DNA from: Halococcus salifodinae DSM 8989 | GTDB taxonomy: Archaea; Halobacteriota; Halobacteria; Halobacteriales; Halococcaceae | Assembly: GCF_000336935.1 (NCBI RefSeq) | Contig: NZ_AOME01000015.1 | Span: 23,817 to 87,816 of the forward strand | Direction of reading: 5' to 3' | Length of the DNA: 64,000 bases | In this document: piece by piece, positions 33,435 through 41,855 of the stretch | Layout: each line of letters begins with the position of its first letter | Position numbering within the stretch: the first letter of the stretch is position 1 | Translations under genes and position numbers: made by a program | The notes under the pieces: model-generated | Database searches by the model: none | What the model was told of the DNA's origin: nothing | The model's input: the letters and a program-made list of their open reading frames with translations, nothing else

Positions 33435-33447
33435 GAAGGGTTTAAGC
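33435..33447 (+). promoter_or_regulatory. Promoter of the lysW-arg operon
   Basis: GAAGGGTTTAAGC, with the TATA part TTTAAG ending about 25 nt before the lysW ATG at 33471, so the transcript is probably leaderless. It is the same string (GAAGGGTTTAA) as before the argG leader. Just upstream is an AT-rich GTTTTGTAAAATATCAAAC (33413-33431) that could hold a regulator site. Confidence 0.55.
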
Positions 33448-33470
33448 GGATACACGGGTGAGGGTGGCAC

Positions 33471-33635
33471 ATGGCGAACTGTCCCGAATGCGGGGGCGAG
33501 GTGTCCCTGCACGACGACGCAGAAGTCGGAGAGATCATCGACTGTGGAACCTGCGGAGCCGAGCTCGAAGTCATCGACACCACCCCACCGGTCCTCGAGA
33601 CGGCCCCCGAGCTCGAAGAGGACTGGGGGGAGTAA
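33471..33635 (+). CDS. lysW: LysW/ArgW amino-group carrier protein
   Basis: A 54-residue carrier. It has a zinc ribbon with two CxxC pairs (CPEC at 4-7, CGTC at 25-28) and the diagnostic C-terminal EDWGE, whose last Glu is the attachment point for the glutamate (or aminoadipate) being modified. The carrier blocks the alpha-amino group while ArgX, ArgC, ArgB, ArgD and the hydrolase act. Too short to be caught by ordinary ORF cut-offs. It leads the operon and is followed by argX after two bases. Confidence 0.93.
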   Translation: MANCPECGGEVSLHDDAEVGEIIDCGTCGAELEVIDTTPPVLETAPELEEDWGE

Positions 33636-33637
33636 GA

Positions 33638-34528
33638 GTGGAAATAGGCGTCCTCTACTCTCGGATCCGTCACGACGAGAAGCTCCTGCTCGGTGAGCTC
33701 CGGGAGCGCGGCCACGAGGTGACGAAGATCGACGTCCGCGACCAGCGCTTCGATCTCACCGAGCCGCCAGCGGCGTTCGCCGACGTGGATCTCGTCGTGG
33801 ATCGGTGTCTCGCAACCAGCCGGAGCCGCTATGCGACCCGCTTCCTCGCCGCGTACGGCATCCCGGTCGTGAACGATCCGGACACTGCGGCGGTGTGTGC
33901 GGACAAGGCCGAGTGCAGCCTCGCGCTCGCGGGGGCCGGCGTGCCGACGCCCCGGACGGAGGTCGCCTTCACGAAGGAGAGCGCGATGGAATCGATCGAG
34001 CGGTTCGGGTATCCCTGTGTGGTGAAACCCGTGATCGGCTCGTGGGGGCGGCTGCTGGCGAAGATCGACTCCCGGAGCGCGGCGGAAGCGATCTTGGAAC
34101 ACAAGTCGACCCTCGGGCACTACGAGCACAAGGTGTTCTACGTCCAGGAGTTCGTCGCGAAGCCCGGCCGCGACATCCGGGTCGTGGCTACTGACGGCGA
34201 GCCCGTGGGAGCGATGGTGCGCTCGTCGGACCACTGGCTCACCAACGCGGCGAAAGGGGCCGACACCGAGGAGTTCGACCTCGATAGCGAGGCCCGCGAG
34301 CTCGTCGCGCGCGCGAGCGACGCCGTGGGTGGCGGTCTCTTGGGAGTCGACCTGATGGAGACCGACGATCCCGACGCCGAACACTCCTACACCGTCCACG
34401 AGGTGAACCACACGGTCGAATTCAAGGCACTCGACGGCGTCGCCAACGGCGACGTACCAGCGAAGGTGGTCGACTGGCTCGAAGAGAAAGCGGAGACCAC
34501 AAACGAAACTGCGGTCGCGGCACCATGA
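33638..34528 (+). CDS. argX: Glutamate-LysW ligase (ATP-grasp)
   Basis: A 296-residue RimK-like ATP-grasp ligase that attaches the alpha-amino group of glutamate to the C-terminal Glu of LysW, the first committed step of this arginine route. Start is GTG at 33638 (EIGVLYSRIRHDEK), supported by a strong Shine-Dalgarno-like GGGGGGAG 6-13 nt upstream; an earlier in-frame start would run through lysW. ATP-grasp features: CVVKPVIGSWGRLLAKI, VFYVQEFVAKPGRDIRVV and the metal-binding HEVNHTVEFK near the end. It could also take aminoadipate, as in Sulfolobus LysX. Confidence 0.9.
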   Translation: MEIGVLYSRIRHDEKLLLGELRERGHEVTKIDVRDQRFDLTEPPAAFADVDLVVDRCLATSRSRYATRFLAAYGIPVVNDPDTAAVCADKAECSLALAGAGVPTPRTEVAFTKESAMESIERFGYPCVVKPVIGSWGRLLAKIDSRSAAEAILEHKSTLGHYEHKVFYVQEFVAKPGRDIRVVATDGEPVGAMVRSSDHWLTNAAKGADTEEFDLDSEARELVARASDAVGGGLLGVDLMETDDPDAEHSYTVHEVNHTVEFKALDGVANGDVPAKVVDWLEEKAETTNETAVAAP

Positions 34529-35562
34529 CCCACACCGCGTCGGTCGTCGGCGCGAGCGGGTTCACCGGCGGCGAACTCCTCCGGCTCCTGCGGGGCCATC
34601 CCGAGTTCGAGATCGTCCAGGCCACCAGCCGCGAGTACGCGAACAAGACCGTGGGATCGGTCCACCCCAACCATCGGGAGCTCGATCTGCGGTTCAGCGA
34701 GCCCAGCGATCTCGACGAGGTGGACGTGCTGTTCGCCGCGACGCCCCACGGCGTGTCGATGGAGCACATCGACGCGTTTCGGGACGCGGCGGACACGATC
34801 GTCGATCTCTCGGCGGACTTCCGACTCGACAGTGAGGAACAGTACGACGAGTGGTACGACGGCCACAGCCGGCCTGAACTGCTCGACGAGTCGACGTACG
34901 CACTCCCCGAACGCCACCGCGACGAACTCACGGGTGCGTCGCTGATCGCGGCGGGCGGCTGCAACGCGACCGCCGCCATCCTCGGGCTCGGTCCGCTGTT
35001 CGACAGCGGGACCCTCGCGGGTGACGAGCGGATCGTGGTCGACGTGAAAGTCGGTTCGTCGGAGGGTGGAGCAGGCGGTGGAAAGGCGTCTTCCCACGCC
35101 GAGCGCTCGGGGGTCGTGCGGCCCTACGCCCCAACGGGCCACCGCCACGAGGCCGAGATCGAGCAGGAGTTCGGCTGCGAGACGGCGTTTTCGGCCCACG
35201 CGGTCGACATGATCCGCGGCGCGGCCGCGACCTGTCACGTCTTCCCGAGCGAGCCGGTGTCGACGGGCGACCTCTGGAGTGCCTACCGCGAGGCTTACGA
35301 CGACGAGCCGTTCGTCCGCCTCGTGGCCGGTGGTTCGGGCGTGTATCGCTACCCCGAACCGAAGGCGGTCGCAGGGTCGAACTACGCCGAGGTCGGGTTC
35401 GAACTCGATTCGAATAATGAGAGGATCGTGGTGTTCGCCGCGATCGACAACATGATGAAGGGATCGGCGGGCCAGGCGATCCACGCCGCGAACGTCGCCC
35501 GCGGGTTCGACGAGCGCGCAGGGCTCGACTTTCAGGGACTCCATCCAGTGGGGGCACCCTGA
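34525..35562 (+). CDS. argC: LysW-gamma-glutamyl-phosphate reductase (ArgC/LysY)
   Basis: A 345-residue NADPH-dependent reductase that turns LysW-glutamyl phosphate into the semialdehyde. The N-terminal Rossmann motif is VVGASGFTGGELLRLL; the catalytic Cys is C146 in AAGGCNATAA; the family segment HRHEAEIEQEF contains the active-site His region. ATGA overlap with argX; two bases before argB. In a LysW cluster this enzyme acts on the carrier-bound form, not on free N-acetylglutamyl phosphate. Confidence 0.92.
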   Translation: MTHTASVVGASGFTGGELLRLLRGHPEFEIVQATSREYANKTVGSVHPNHRELDLRFSEPSDLDEVDVLFAATPHGVSMEHIDAFRDAADTIVDLSADFRLDSEEQYDEWYDGHSRPELLDESTYALPERHRDELTGASLIAAGGCNATAAILGLGPLFDSGTLAGDERIVVDVKVGSSEGGAGGGKASSHAERSGVVRPYAPTGHRHEAEIEQEFGCETAFSAHAVDMIRGAAATCHVFPSEPVSTGDLWSAYREAYDDEPFVRLVAGGSGVYRYPEPKAVAGSNYAEVGFELDSNNERIVVFAAIDNMMKGSAGQAIHAANVARGFDERAGLDFQGLHPVGAP

Positions 35563-35564
35563 CC

Positions 35565-36407
35565 ATGACGACGGTCGTGAAGGTCGGCGGCGCGCGGGCG
35601 GTCGATCCAGAGGGAACGATCGAAGACGTCGCGGCGCTCACAAGAGAGGGCGAGGGCTGTGTGGTCGTCCACGGTGGGTCGACGGCGGTCGACGAGACGC
35701 TCGAACGGTTGGGCGAAGAGCCGGAGTACGTCGAGACGCCCCAGGGCGTCGTCGGACGATTCACCGACGAGCGCACGATGGAGACGTTCGAGATGGTCCT
35801 GCCAGGCAAACTCAACACCGACCTCACGGCATCGCTTCGGAAGGCCGGTGTGGACGCCGTGGGACTGTCGGGCGTCGATGGCGGGCTCCTGACCGGCCCC
35901 CGGAAATCGGCCGTCAAGGTCGTCGAGAACGGCAAGACGAAGATCCGCCGGGGCGAGCACTCGGGGAAAATCACGTCGGTGAACGCCGATCTCCTCACCG
36001 GGTTGCTCGACGACGGGTACACGCCCGTCGTCACGGTCCCGATGCTGGCCGACGATGGCACCCCCGTGAACGCCGACGCCGACCGGGCGGCCGCAGCGGT
36101 CGCCGGCGCGCTCGGCGCGACGCTGGTGGTGCTGACCGACGTACCAGGCGTGCTCGCCGATCCCGACGATCCCGAAACGCTGATCGGACAGGCGAAAACG
36201 CCTGACGAGCTCGCACGGGTGGAGTCGGCCGCCGAGGGGTTCATGCGCAAGAAGGTGATGGCGGCGACGGAGGCGCTCGACGGCGGTGCGGCGTCGGTCG
36301 TCGTGGCCGATGCGAACGCCGACGATCCCGTGCTCGCGGCGCTCGACGGCGACGGGACGCACTTCGCGCCAGCAGCGATCGAAGCCGAAGCGGAGGTCGA
36401 CGCATGA
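35565..36407 (+). CDS. argB: LysW-glutamate kinase (ArgB/LysZ)
   Basis: A 280-residue amino-acid kinase that phosphorylates the side-chain carboxyl of carrier-bound glutamate. Features: TTVVKVGGARAVDPEG at the start, VVVHGGSTAVDETL, and the nucleotide-binding VVLTDVPGVLADPDDPETL. The C-terminal GGMxxK-like segment reads RVESAAEGFMRKKVMAATEALDGG. Length and motifs fit the acetylglutamate-kinase family. Overlaps argD by ATGA. Confidence 0.92.
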   Translation: MTTVVKVGGARAVDPEGTIEDVAALTREGEGCVVVHGGSTAVDETLERLGEEPEYVETPQGVVGRFTDERTMETFEMVLPGKLNTDLTASLRKAGVDAVGLSGVDGGLLTGPRKSAVKVVENGKTKIRRGEHSGKITSVNADLLTGLLDDGYTPVVTVPMLADDGTPVNADADRAAAAVAGALGATLVVLTDVPGVLADPDDPETLIGQAKTPDELARVESAAEGFMRKKVMAATEALDGGAASVVVADANADDPVLAALDGDGTHFAPAAIEAEAEVDA

Positions 36408-37543
36408 GCGGGTTCGTCCACAACGAGAAACCGATCAGGCTCCACGAGGGAGACGGCGTCCATCTCTACGACGCGGACGGCACGGAGTACCTCGACTGCG
36501 GGGCGAGCTATGCCTGCGCGCCGCTCGGGCACTCCCATCCCGACGTGACCGCGGCGATCACCGACCAGGCCGAGCGGCTGACGTTCGTCCAGGCGTCCTA
36601 TCCCGTCGACGCGCGCGACCGGGCGCACGCAGCGCTCGAAGCCGCCGCACCCGACGGGTTGGAGAACGTCTGGCTCTGTAACTCCGGGACGGAGGCGAAC
36701 GAGGCGGCGCTGAAGTTCGCGCGGAGCGCGACTGGAAACTCGAAGATCGTCGCCACGATGCAGGGGTTCCACGGCCGGACGATGGGCGCGCTCGCAACCA
36801 CGTGGGAGAGCGAGTACCGCGACCCGTACGAACCCCTGATCGGCGACGTCGAGTTCGTTCCGTATGGCGACAGCGACGCGCTCACGGAGGCGGTCGACGA
36901 CGAGACCGCAGCGGTGATCCTCGAACCCCTCCAGGGCGAGGGCGGGATCAACCTCCCCACCGAGGGGTATCTCGCGGCGGCGCGCGAACACACCGAGGCG
37001 GCGGGTGCAGCGCTGATCCTCGACGAGGTGCAAACGGGGATGGGGCGCACCGGCACGCTCTGGGCGTGCGAACGCGCGGGCGTCGTTCCCGACGTCCTCA
37101 CGACCGCGAAGGGGCTCGCAAACGGCCTTCCCGCAGGAACCGCGCTGTGCGCCGACTGGATCGCCGAGGATCACGGCTCGCACAACGCCACCTTCAGCGG
37201 CGGGCCGGTGGTGAGCGCCGCGATCGACGCCACCGTTTCGACGCTCGTGGAAGAGGACGTGCCGGCCAACGCAGCCGCTGTCGGCGGGTATCTCGCGGAC
37301 GAACTCGACGCCGCACTCGGCGATCGGGTTCGTGACGTGCGCGGCGAGGGGCTGATGATCGGGATCGAGGTCAAGCGCGGTTCGAACCGTGTGCTCCGGG
37401 ATCTCGCGCTCGATCATCGGATCCTCGCGCTCCCTGCCGGCCGGTCGGTGGTCCGGCTGCTGCCGCCACTGATTCTCGACGAGAGCCAGGCAGATCGGAT
37501 CGTTGACGCCTTCGCGGACGTGCTCGGGGGGCGGTCGGAATGA
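36404..37543 (+). CDS. argD: Acetylornithine/LysW-ornithine aminotransferase (ArgD/LysJ)
   Basis: A 379-residue class III PLP aminotransferase that turns the semialdehyde into carrier-bound ornithine. PLP Lys is K236 in TTAKGLANGLPAG; D207 (ILDEVQTGMGRTG) contacts the pyridine nitrogen; LCNSGTEANEAALKFAR binds the phosphate. Length and motifs are normal. It overlaps both neighbours by ATGA, so expression is tightly coupled. Confidence 0.93.
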   Translation: MSGFVHNEKPIRLHEGDGVHLYDADGTEYLDCGASYACAPLGHSHPDVTAAITDQAERLTFVQASYPVDARDRAHAALEAAAPDGLENVWLCNSGTEANEAALKFARSATGNSKIVATMQGFHGRTMGALATTWESEYRDPYEPLIGDVEFVPYGDSDALTEAVDDETAAVILEPLQGEGGINLPTEGYLAAAREHTEAAGAALILDEVQTGMGRTGTLWACERAGVVPDVLTTAKGLANGLPAGTALCADWIAEDHGSHNATFSGGPVVSAAIDATVSTLVEEDVPANAAAVGGYLADELDAALGDRVRDVRGEGLMIGIEVKRGSNRVLRDLALDHRILALPAGRSVVRLLPPLILDESQADRIVDAFADVLGGRSE

Positions 37544-38616
37544 GCGAAGCGCTCACGGGCGTCTCGGCGAGCGCGGCGCGCGATCTGCTCGTCGAACTCG
37601 TCGAAACCCCCTCACCGACCGGTGAGGAGACAGCGTGCGCCGAGCGGCTCGTCACGTTCTTCGAGGATCACGGACGCGAAGTGTTCGTCGACGAGGTCGG
37701 CAACGTCCGTGCGCCCGCCGACGACTCCCTCCTCCTGACCTCCCACATCGACACCGTGCCTGGCGATATCCCGGTACGGATCGAACCAGGTGAGGACGAG
37801 CGCGATGGAAGCGAGGTGCTCTGGGGCCGGGGCAGCGTCGATGCAACCGGGCCCCTGGCTGCGATGACGGTCGCCGCCGTCCGCACCGGAGTGAGCTTCG
37901 CGGGCGTCGTCGGCGAGGAGGTCGATTCGAGCGGCGCGCGCCACCTCGTCGAGACCCGCGACGCGCCCGACGCGGTCGTGAACGGCGAACCCTCGGGCTG
38001 GAACGGGATCACGCTCGGGTATCGCGGGCTACTCGCAGGCACCTACGTTGCCACGAGCGAGTCCGGCCACACCTCTCGGCCGGAGAACAGCGCGATCGAG
38101 GACGCGATCGACTGGTGGGAGCGGGTGCGGGATACGGTGGCCGATGACCGCGACGAGTGGACACCCGTGTTCGAGCGCGTGACGCCCAAACCCATCGAGG
38201 TCCACGGCGGAACGAGCGACGATGGGCTCTCCGTCGAGGCGACGATGGACGTCCAGTTCCGCGTACCACCGAGCCTCACCGTCGAGGAAGTCCGTGAGGC
38301 CGCCGACGGCGAACTGAACGGCGGCACCGTGCGGTGGTACGACGAAGTCTCGCCGGTCATGACTTCCCCACGGAACCCGGTCGCACGGACGTTCCGCGGT
38401 GCGATCCGGCGGGCGGACGGCGAGCCGCGCCTGCTCCGCAAGACGGGCACGAGCGACATGAACATCTACCAGACGTGGGACTGTCCGATGGCGACCTACG
38501 GACCAGGCGATTCGGACCTCGACCACGCACCCGACGAGCGCCTCTCGCTCGACGAGTTCGACCGCTCGACGAGAGTGCTCGAAGACGTCGCCGAACGGCT
38601 CGGAGGCAGCGCATGA
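37540..38616 (+). CDS. lysK: LysW-ornithine hydrolase (ArgE/LysK type, M20)
   Basis: A 358-residue zinc peptidase of the M20 family that frees ornithine from LysW. Metal and catalytic residues: H69 (LLTSHIDTVPG), D101 (GSVDATGPLA), E126-E127 (GVVGEEVDSSG). The start MSEALTGVSASAARDLLVEL and the middle EPSGWNGITLGYRGLL are typical LysK. It may also release lysine if the pathway is bifunctional. ATGA overlaps at both ends. Confidence 0.9.
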   Translation: MSEALTGVSASAARDLLVELVETPSPTGEETACAERLVTFFEDHGREVFVDEVGNVRAPADDSLLLTSHIDTVPGDIPVRIEPGEDERDGSEVLWGRGSVDATGPLAAMTVAAVRTGVSFAGVVGEEVDSSGARHLVETRDAPDAVVNGEPSGWNGITLGYRGLLAGTYVATSESGHTSRPENSAIEDAIDWWERVRDTVADDRDEWTPVFERVTPKPIEVHGGTSDDGLSVEATMDVQFRVPPSLTVEEVREAADGELNGGTVRWYDEVSPVMTSPRNPVARTFRGAIRRADGEPRLLRKTGTSDMNIYQTWDCPMATYGPGDSDLDHAPDERLSLDEFDRSTRVLEDVAERLGGSA

Positions 38617-39518
38617 CACGTCATTTCACCGACATCGACGATCTCTCGGCCGACGAACTCGAAACGGTGCTCGACACCGCTGCCGAGCTCAAGACACAGG
38701 TGGAACACGACGAGCCACATCCCCTGCTCGAACGGCGGACCCTCGGAATGGTGTTCGAGAAGCCGAGCGCTCGTACCAGGATCTCCTTCGAGACCGGGAT
38801 GACCCAGCTCGGCGGCCACGCGATCTTCTTGGGTCCGGACGACATCGGGCTCGGCGAGCGCGAACCTCTCAAGGACACCGCCCGAACCCTCTCGGGATAC
38901 GTCGACTGCGCGATGGTCCGGCTGTTCGATCACGCGGATTTAGAGGAGCTCGCGGCTTACGCCGATGTGCCGATCGTCAACGGACTGACCGACGACGCCC
39001 ACCCCTGTCAGACCCTCGCGGATCTGCTGACGCTCCGCGAGACGGTGGGGTTCGACGCGCGGGTGGCGTGGGTCGGCGACGGCAACAACGTCGCGCAGTC
39101 GTTCGTTCTGGGGTGTGCGCTCGCCGGGATCGACCTCACGGTGGCGACGCCCCCGGAGCACGGCATCGATCCCGGCGTGCTCGATCGCGCCGCAACGATC
39201 GGGACCGCACCCGACGTGACGACCGACCCGGAAGCAGCGGTCGCCGGTGCGGACGCGGTCTACACCGATGTCTGGGTGAGCATGGGCGAGGAAGCCGAGC
39301 GCGAGACGAAACTCGCCACGTTCGAAGAGAGTGGGTTCCAGATGAACGCCAACCTCCTCCCGGAGGACGCGACCGTGCTCCACTGCCTGCCCGCCCACCG
39401 GGGCGAGGAGATCACCGAGAACGTGCTCGAAAGCGATCGAGCGGCGGTGTGGCAGCAAGCCGAAAACCGACTCCACGCCCAGAAAGGACTCCTCGCGTTC
39501 CTCCTCGACGCGCTGTGA
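38613..39518 (+). CDS. argF: Ornithine carbamoyltransferase
   Basis: A 301-residue enzyme that makes citrulline from ornithine and carbamoyl phosphate. The carbamoyl-phosphate site is SARTR at 52-56 (FEKPSARTRISFE), DDAHPCQTLADLLT is the ornithine/carbamoyl contact, and HCLPAHRGEEI holds the catalytic Cys. It ends the operon; citrulline then goes to ArgG and ArgH encoded upstream. Carbamoyl-phosphate synthase is not in this window. Confidence 0.95.
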   Translation: MTRHFTDIDDLSADELETVLDTAAELKTQVEHDEPHPLLERRTLGMVFEKPSARTRISFETGMTQLGGHAIFLGPDDIGLGEREPLKDTARTLSGYVDCAMVRLFDHADLEELAAYADVPIVNGLTDDAHPCQTLADLLTLRETVGFDARVAWVGDGNNVAQSFVLGCALAGIDLTVATPPEHGIDPGVLDRAATIGTAPDVTTDPEAAVAGADAVYTDVWVSMGEEAERETKLATFEESGFQMNANLLPEDATVLHCLPAHRGEEITENVLESDRAAVWQQAENRLHAQKGLLAFLLDAL

Positions 39519-39699
39519 GACCGAAACGACGCCCGTGAGGGCGGAATCGTACGGGAGACGTTTGCCGCTACTACCCAGATAGCGACACATACGAACGGGA
39601 AATTTCGAGAGAGTTACGCGGGACTCGACCAGCACTTGGAAAAATTACTATTTATCCAGGTGTGGCACTCGGACTCGTGCGTCACCGCACACGAGACCA

Positions 39700-41082
39700 A
39701 TGAGTAACGAACCAGACGACACCGAACGCACCGACAGTTCCTCCGTACTGGGGGACGCAAGCGAGTATCTCCCCTCGCGGCGATCGTTCATGACCGACGC
39801 GGCGACAGTGGGCGGCGGCGTGTTGGCCTTGTCGGCGCTCGGCGGAACGGCGGCAGCCGAGGGTCACGAGGGTGACGGCGGTAACGGTAGCGGAGGTGGA
39901 AGCGGAGACGTCAGCGACATCGACGTTCTCAACTACGCGCTGTCGCTGGAACACCTCGAAGCCGCGTTCTACAACGACTTTCTCGACAGCCATTCGGAGA
40001 GCGAGGTCGAGAACACGGACGTCGCGAAGTACTTCGCGCGACCGACGCTGCGGTACTCGGTGTACCAGCAGATCCAGGACGTCCGCGATCACGAGGAGGC
40101 CCACGTCGAGGCGCTGACACAGACGATCGGCGATCTCGGCGGCACGCCCGTCGAACCCGCCGAGTACGAGTTCTCCTACGACACGATGGAGGAGTTCGTC
40201 GCGATCGCCGACCGGCTCGAAGCCGTCGGCGTCTCGGCGTACGCGGGCGCGGCACCGCTGCTCTCGAACCCCGACCTGATCCCGCCGGCGCTCTCGATCC
40301 ACAGCGTGGAGGCCGAACACCAGACGTACTTCCAGCTACTCCACCTCCAGCGACCAGCCCCCGACGCGTTCAATCCCGCGCGCTCGATGGACCAGGTGCT
40401 CCCGATCGCCAACCAGTTCGTCGCCGGCGCGGACGGTGGCGGTGGGCGGATGTTCACCGCGACCGTCGCAAACGTCTCGACGCCAGGCACGCTCGACGTC
40501 GATCGGGCGGACGGCGTCGTGCCGCTCTCGCCGCCCGTCTGGGCGGTGTACTCCGGCGGCGAGAACCCCGCGTTCGTTCCGGGCGAGGATGCCAACGAGG
40601 GAACCGAGATCGTCGCCGAGGACGGGTTCCCGATGACGTTGGCCCAGACGGTGGCGAGCGCCGAGAACACCACCGATAGCGGCGTCGCTCCCTCGCCAGG
40701 CGGCTCGCTGGAGACGCCTGCACTCGGTCCGGGCGAGTCCGTCGAGTTCGGCTTCAGCGCCGCACCGGGCGATCAGTTCACGATGGAGACGATGTTCGTC
40801 CAGTCGAACGACTGGTTTTACGGGTTCGAGGGGCTCTCGCTGTTCAACGGTGAGGAGCCGATTTCTGGCAGCGTGACCGACCACATCGCGGTCTACGACG
40901 CCGGCACCGAGGCCGACACCGCGCCGGGCACCGGTCCCGACCAGAAGCCCGTCCAGGACCCCGAGGCGATGGACGTCGGCCCCAAGGAAGACGAATCGAT
41001 ACAGTTGGCCGCAGAGCGCCACCCCGACTTCGACATCCCCGACGCCAGCGAGATCCTCGAGGTAACGATCACGCCCCAGTGA
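39700..41082 (+). CDS. Ferritin-like domain fused to a spondin-like domain, exported
   Basis: A 460-residue exported protein with an unusual build. Residues 27-53 look like a Tat-type leader placed after an acidic N-terminal tail (SRRSFMTDAATVGGG). Residues 72-245 form a ferritin-like four-helix bundle of the desiccation-related type (YALSLEHLEAAFYNDFL, DVRDHEEAHVEALTQTI, SVEAEHQTYFQLLHL) with E87, E132-H135 and E204-H207 as possible metal ligands. Residues 250-385 match Spondin_N (FTATVANVSTPG, PVWAVYSGGENPAFVPGEDANEG, MFVQSNDWFYGFEGL). A TATA-like CTATTTATCC lies about 45 nt upstream, so a short leader is likely. Confidence 0.8.
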   Translation: MSNEPDDTERTDSSSVLGDASEYLPSRRSFMTDAATVGGGVLALSALGGTAAAEGHEGDGGNGSGGGSGDVSDIDVLNYALSLEHLEAAFYNDFLDSHSESEVENTDVAKYFARPTLRYSVYQQIQDVRDHEEAHVEALTQTIGDLGGTPVEPAEYEFSYDTMEEFVAIADRLEAVGVSAYAGAAPLLSNPDLIPPALSIHSVEAEHQTYFQLLHLQRPAPDAFNPARSMDQVLPIANQFVAGADGGGGRMFTATVANVSTPGTLDVDRADGVVPLSPPVWAVYSGGENPAFVPGEDANEGTEIVAEDGFPMTLAQTVASAENTTDSGVAPSPGGSLETPALGPGESVEFGFSAAPGDQFTMETMFVQSNDWFYGFEGLSLFNGEEPISGSVTDHIAVYDAGTEADTAPGTGPDQKPVQDPEAMDVGPKEDESIQLAAERHPDFDIPDASEILEVTITPQ

Positions 41083-41204
41083 ACGCGATGTGGACGCCGG
41101 TTTCAGGGTGCTCCGCGTTTTTTGCCACGGCGAGCGATGTCTCGTGCTCGAAACGGGGGCCCAACATATATCCCCAGGGCGCGAGAGTGGGTTCGAGAGC
41201 GAAG

Positions 41205-41489
41205 ATGGAGAAGGCGCTGTGGTATCTCTTTACGGCGACGCGTGGCGGCGTGAACCGCGTCCGCGTCGTCCGGGCGCTCGCCGAGCGGCCGAAAAACGCA
41301 AACCGTCTCGCCGAGGAGTTGGACATCGCCTACACCACCGCTCGCCACCACCTCGATATGCTCTGTGATCACGACGTCGTCGAACGAAGCAACGAGGACT
41401 ACGCCGCGCTGTTCTTCCTCACCGACCAGTTCGAACGAAACCGTGATGAGTTCGAACGCATAGCGAAACACGTGGAGACCGACGGATGA
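41205..41489 (+). CDS. ArsR-type winged-helix regulator
   Basis: A 94-residue DNA-binding protein: KALWYLFTATRGGVNRVRVVRAL, then AERPKNANRLAEELDIAYTTARHHLDML with the recognition helix, and a wing NEDYAALFFLTDQF. It is the haloarchaeal ArsR-like type with no metal-binding Cys. The ATG at 41205 fits the family; TATA-like ACATATATCC is about 35 nt upstream. Overlaps the next gene by ATGA, so it probably controls or senses with that membrane protein. Confidence 0.85.
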   Translation: MEKALWYLFTATRGGVNRVRVVRALAERPKNANRLAEELDIAYTTARHHLDMLCDHDVVERSNEDYAALFFLTDQFERNRDEFERIAKHVETDG

Positions 41490-41800
41490 CAACCCTCCCT
41501 ACCATCCTGATGAGCGACACGATGACGATCGCCAGTTTGCTCTCCGGCGTGAGCATCGTGATGCTACTCGCGCTCACGGCAGTGTGGCTCAACAACTACC
41601 GGACGTTCCGGACGCCGCTGGTGCTCGGACTGGTCGCCTTCGGCGCGGTGTTGCTCGTCGAGAACGGCGTCTCGCTCTACTACTTCTTCACCATGCGAAG
41701 TCTGTACGCGATGGACCCGGGCGTCCAGCAGGTAATCGCGGCGATGCGGGCGTTCCAGGCGGTCGCGCTCGTTTTCCTGACCTACGTGACGATGAAGTGA
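41486..41800 (+). CDS. Three-span membrane partner of the ArsR-type regulator
   Basis: A 104-residue membrane protein with helices at about 14-34, 43-66 and 84-101 and no large loop. Translation is coupled to the regulator upstream by an ATGA overlap. Such two-gene units of a small wHTH protein and a three-helix membrane protein are common in haloarchaea (I link it to the DUF7521 group, unconfirmed). The membrane part may sense a signal; no ligand is known. Confidence 0.7.
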   Translation: MTTLPTILMSDTMTIASLLSGVSIVMLLALTAVWLNNYRTFRTPLVLGLVAFGAVLLVENGVSLYYFFTMRSLYAMDPGVQQVIAAMRAFQAVALVFLTYVTMK

Positions 41801-41855
41801 CGGTGGCGTCGTCGTTCTGACGGCTGGCGAAAAATCGAAGTTCGTTTCGGACGGT

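Noticed and set aside
37541-37562. GAGCGAAGCGCTC-like string at the start of lysK as a further member of the hairpin family
   Set aside because: It is a short palindrome made by coding sequence and lacks the enclosing stem seen at the other sites.
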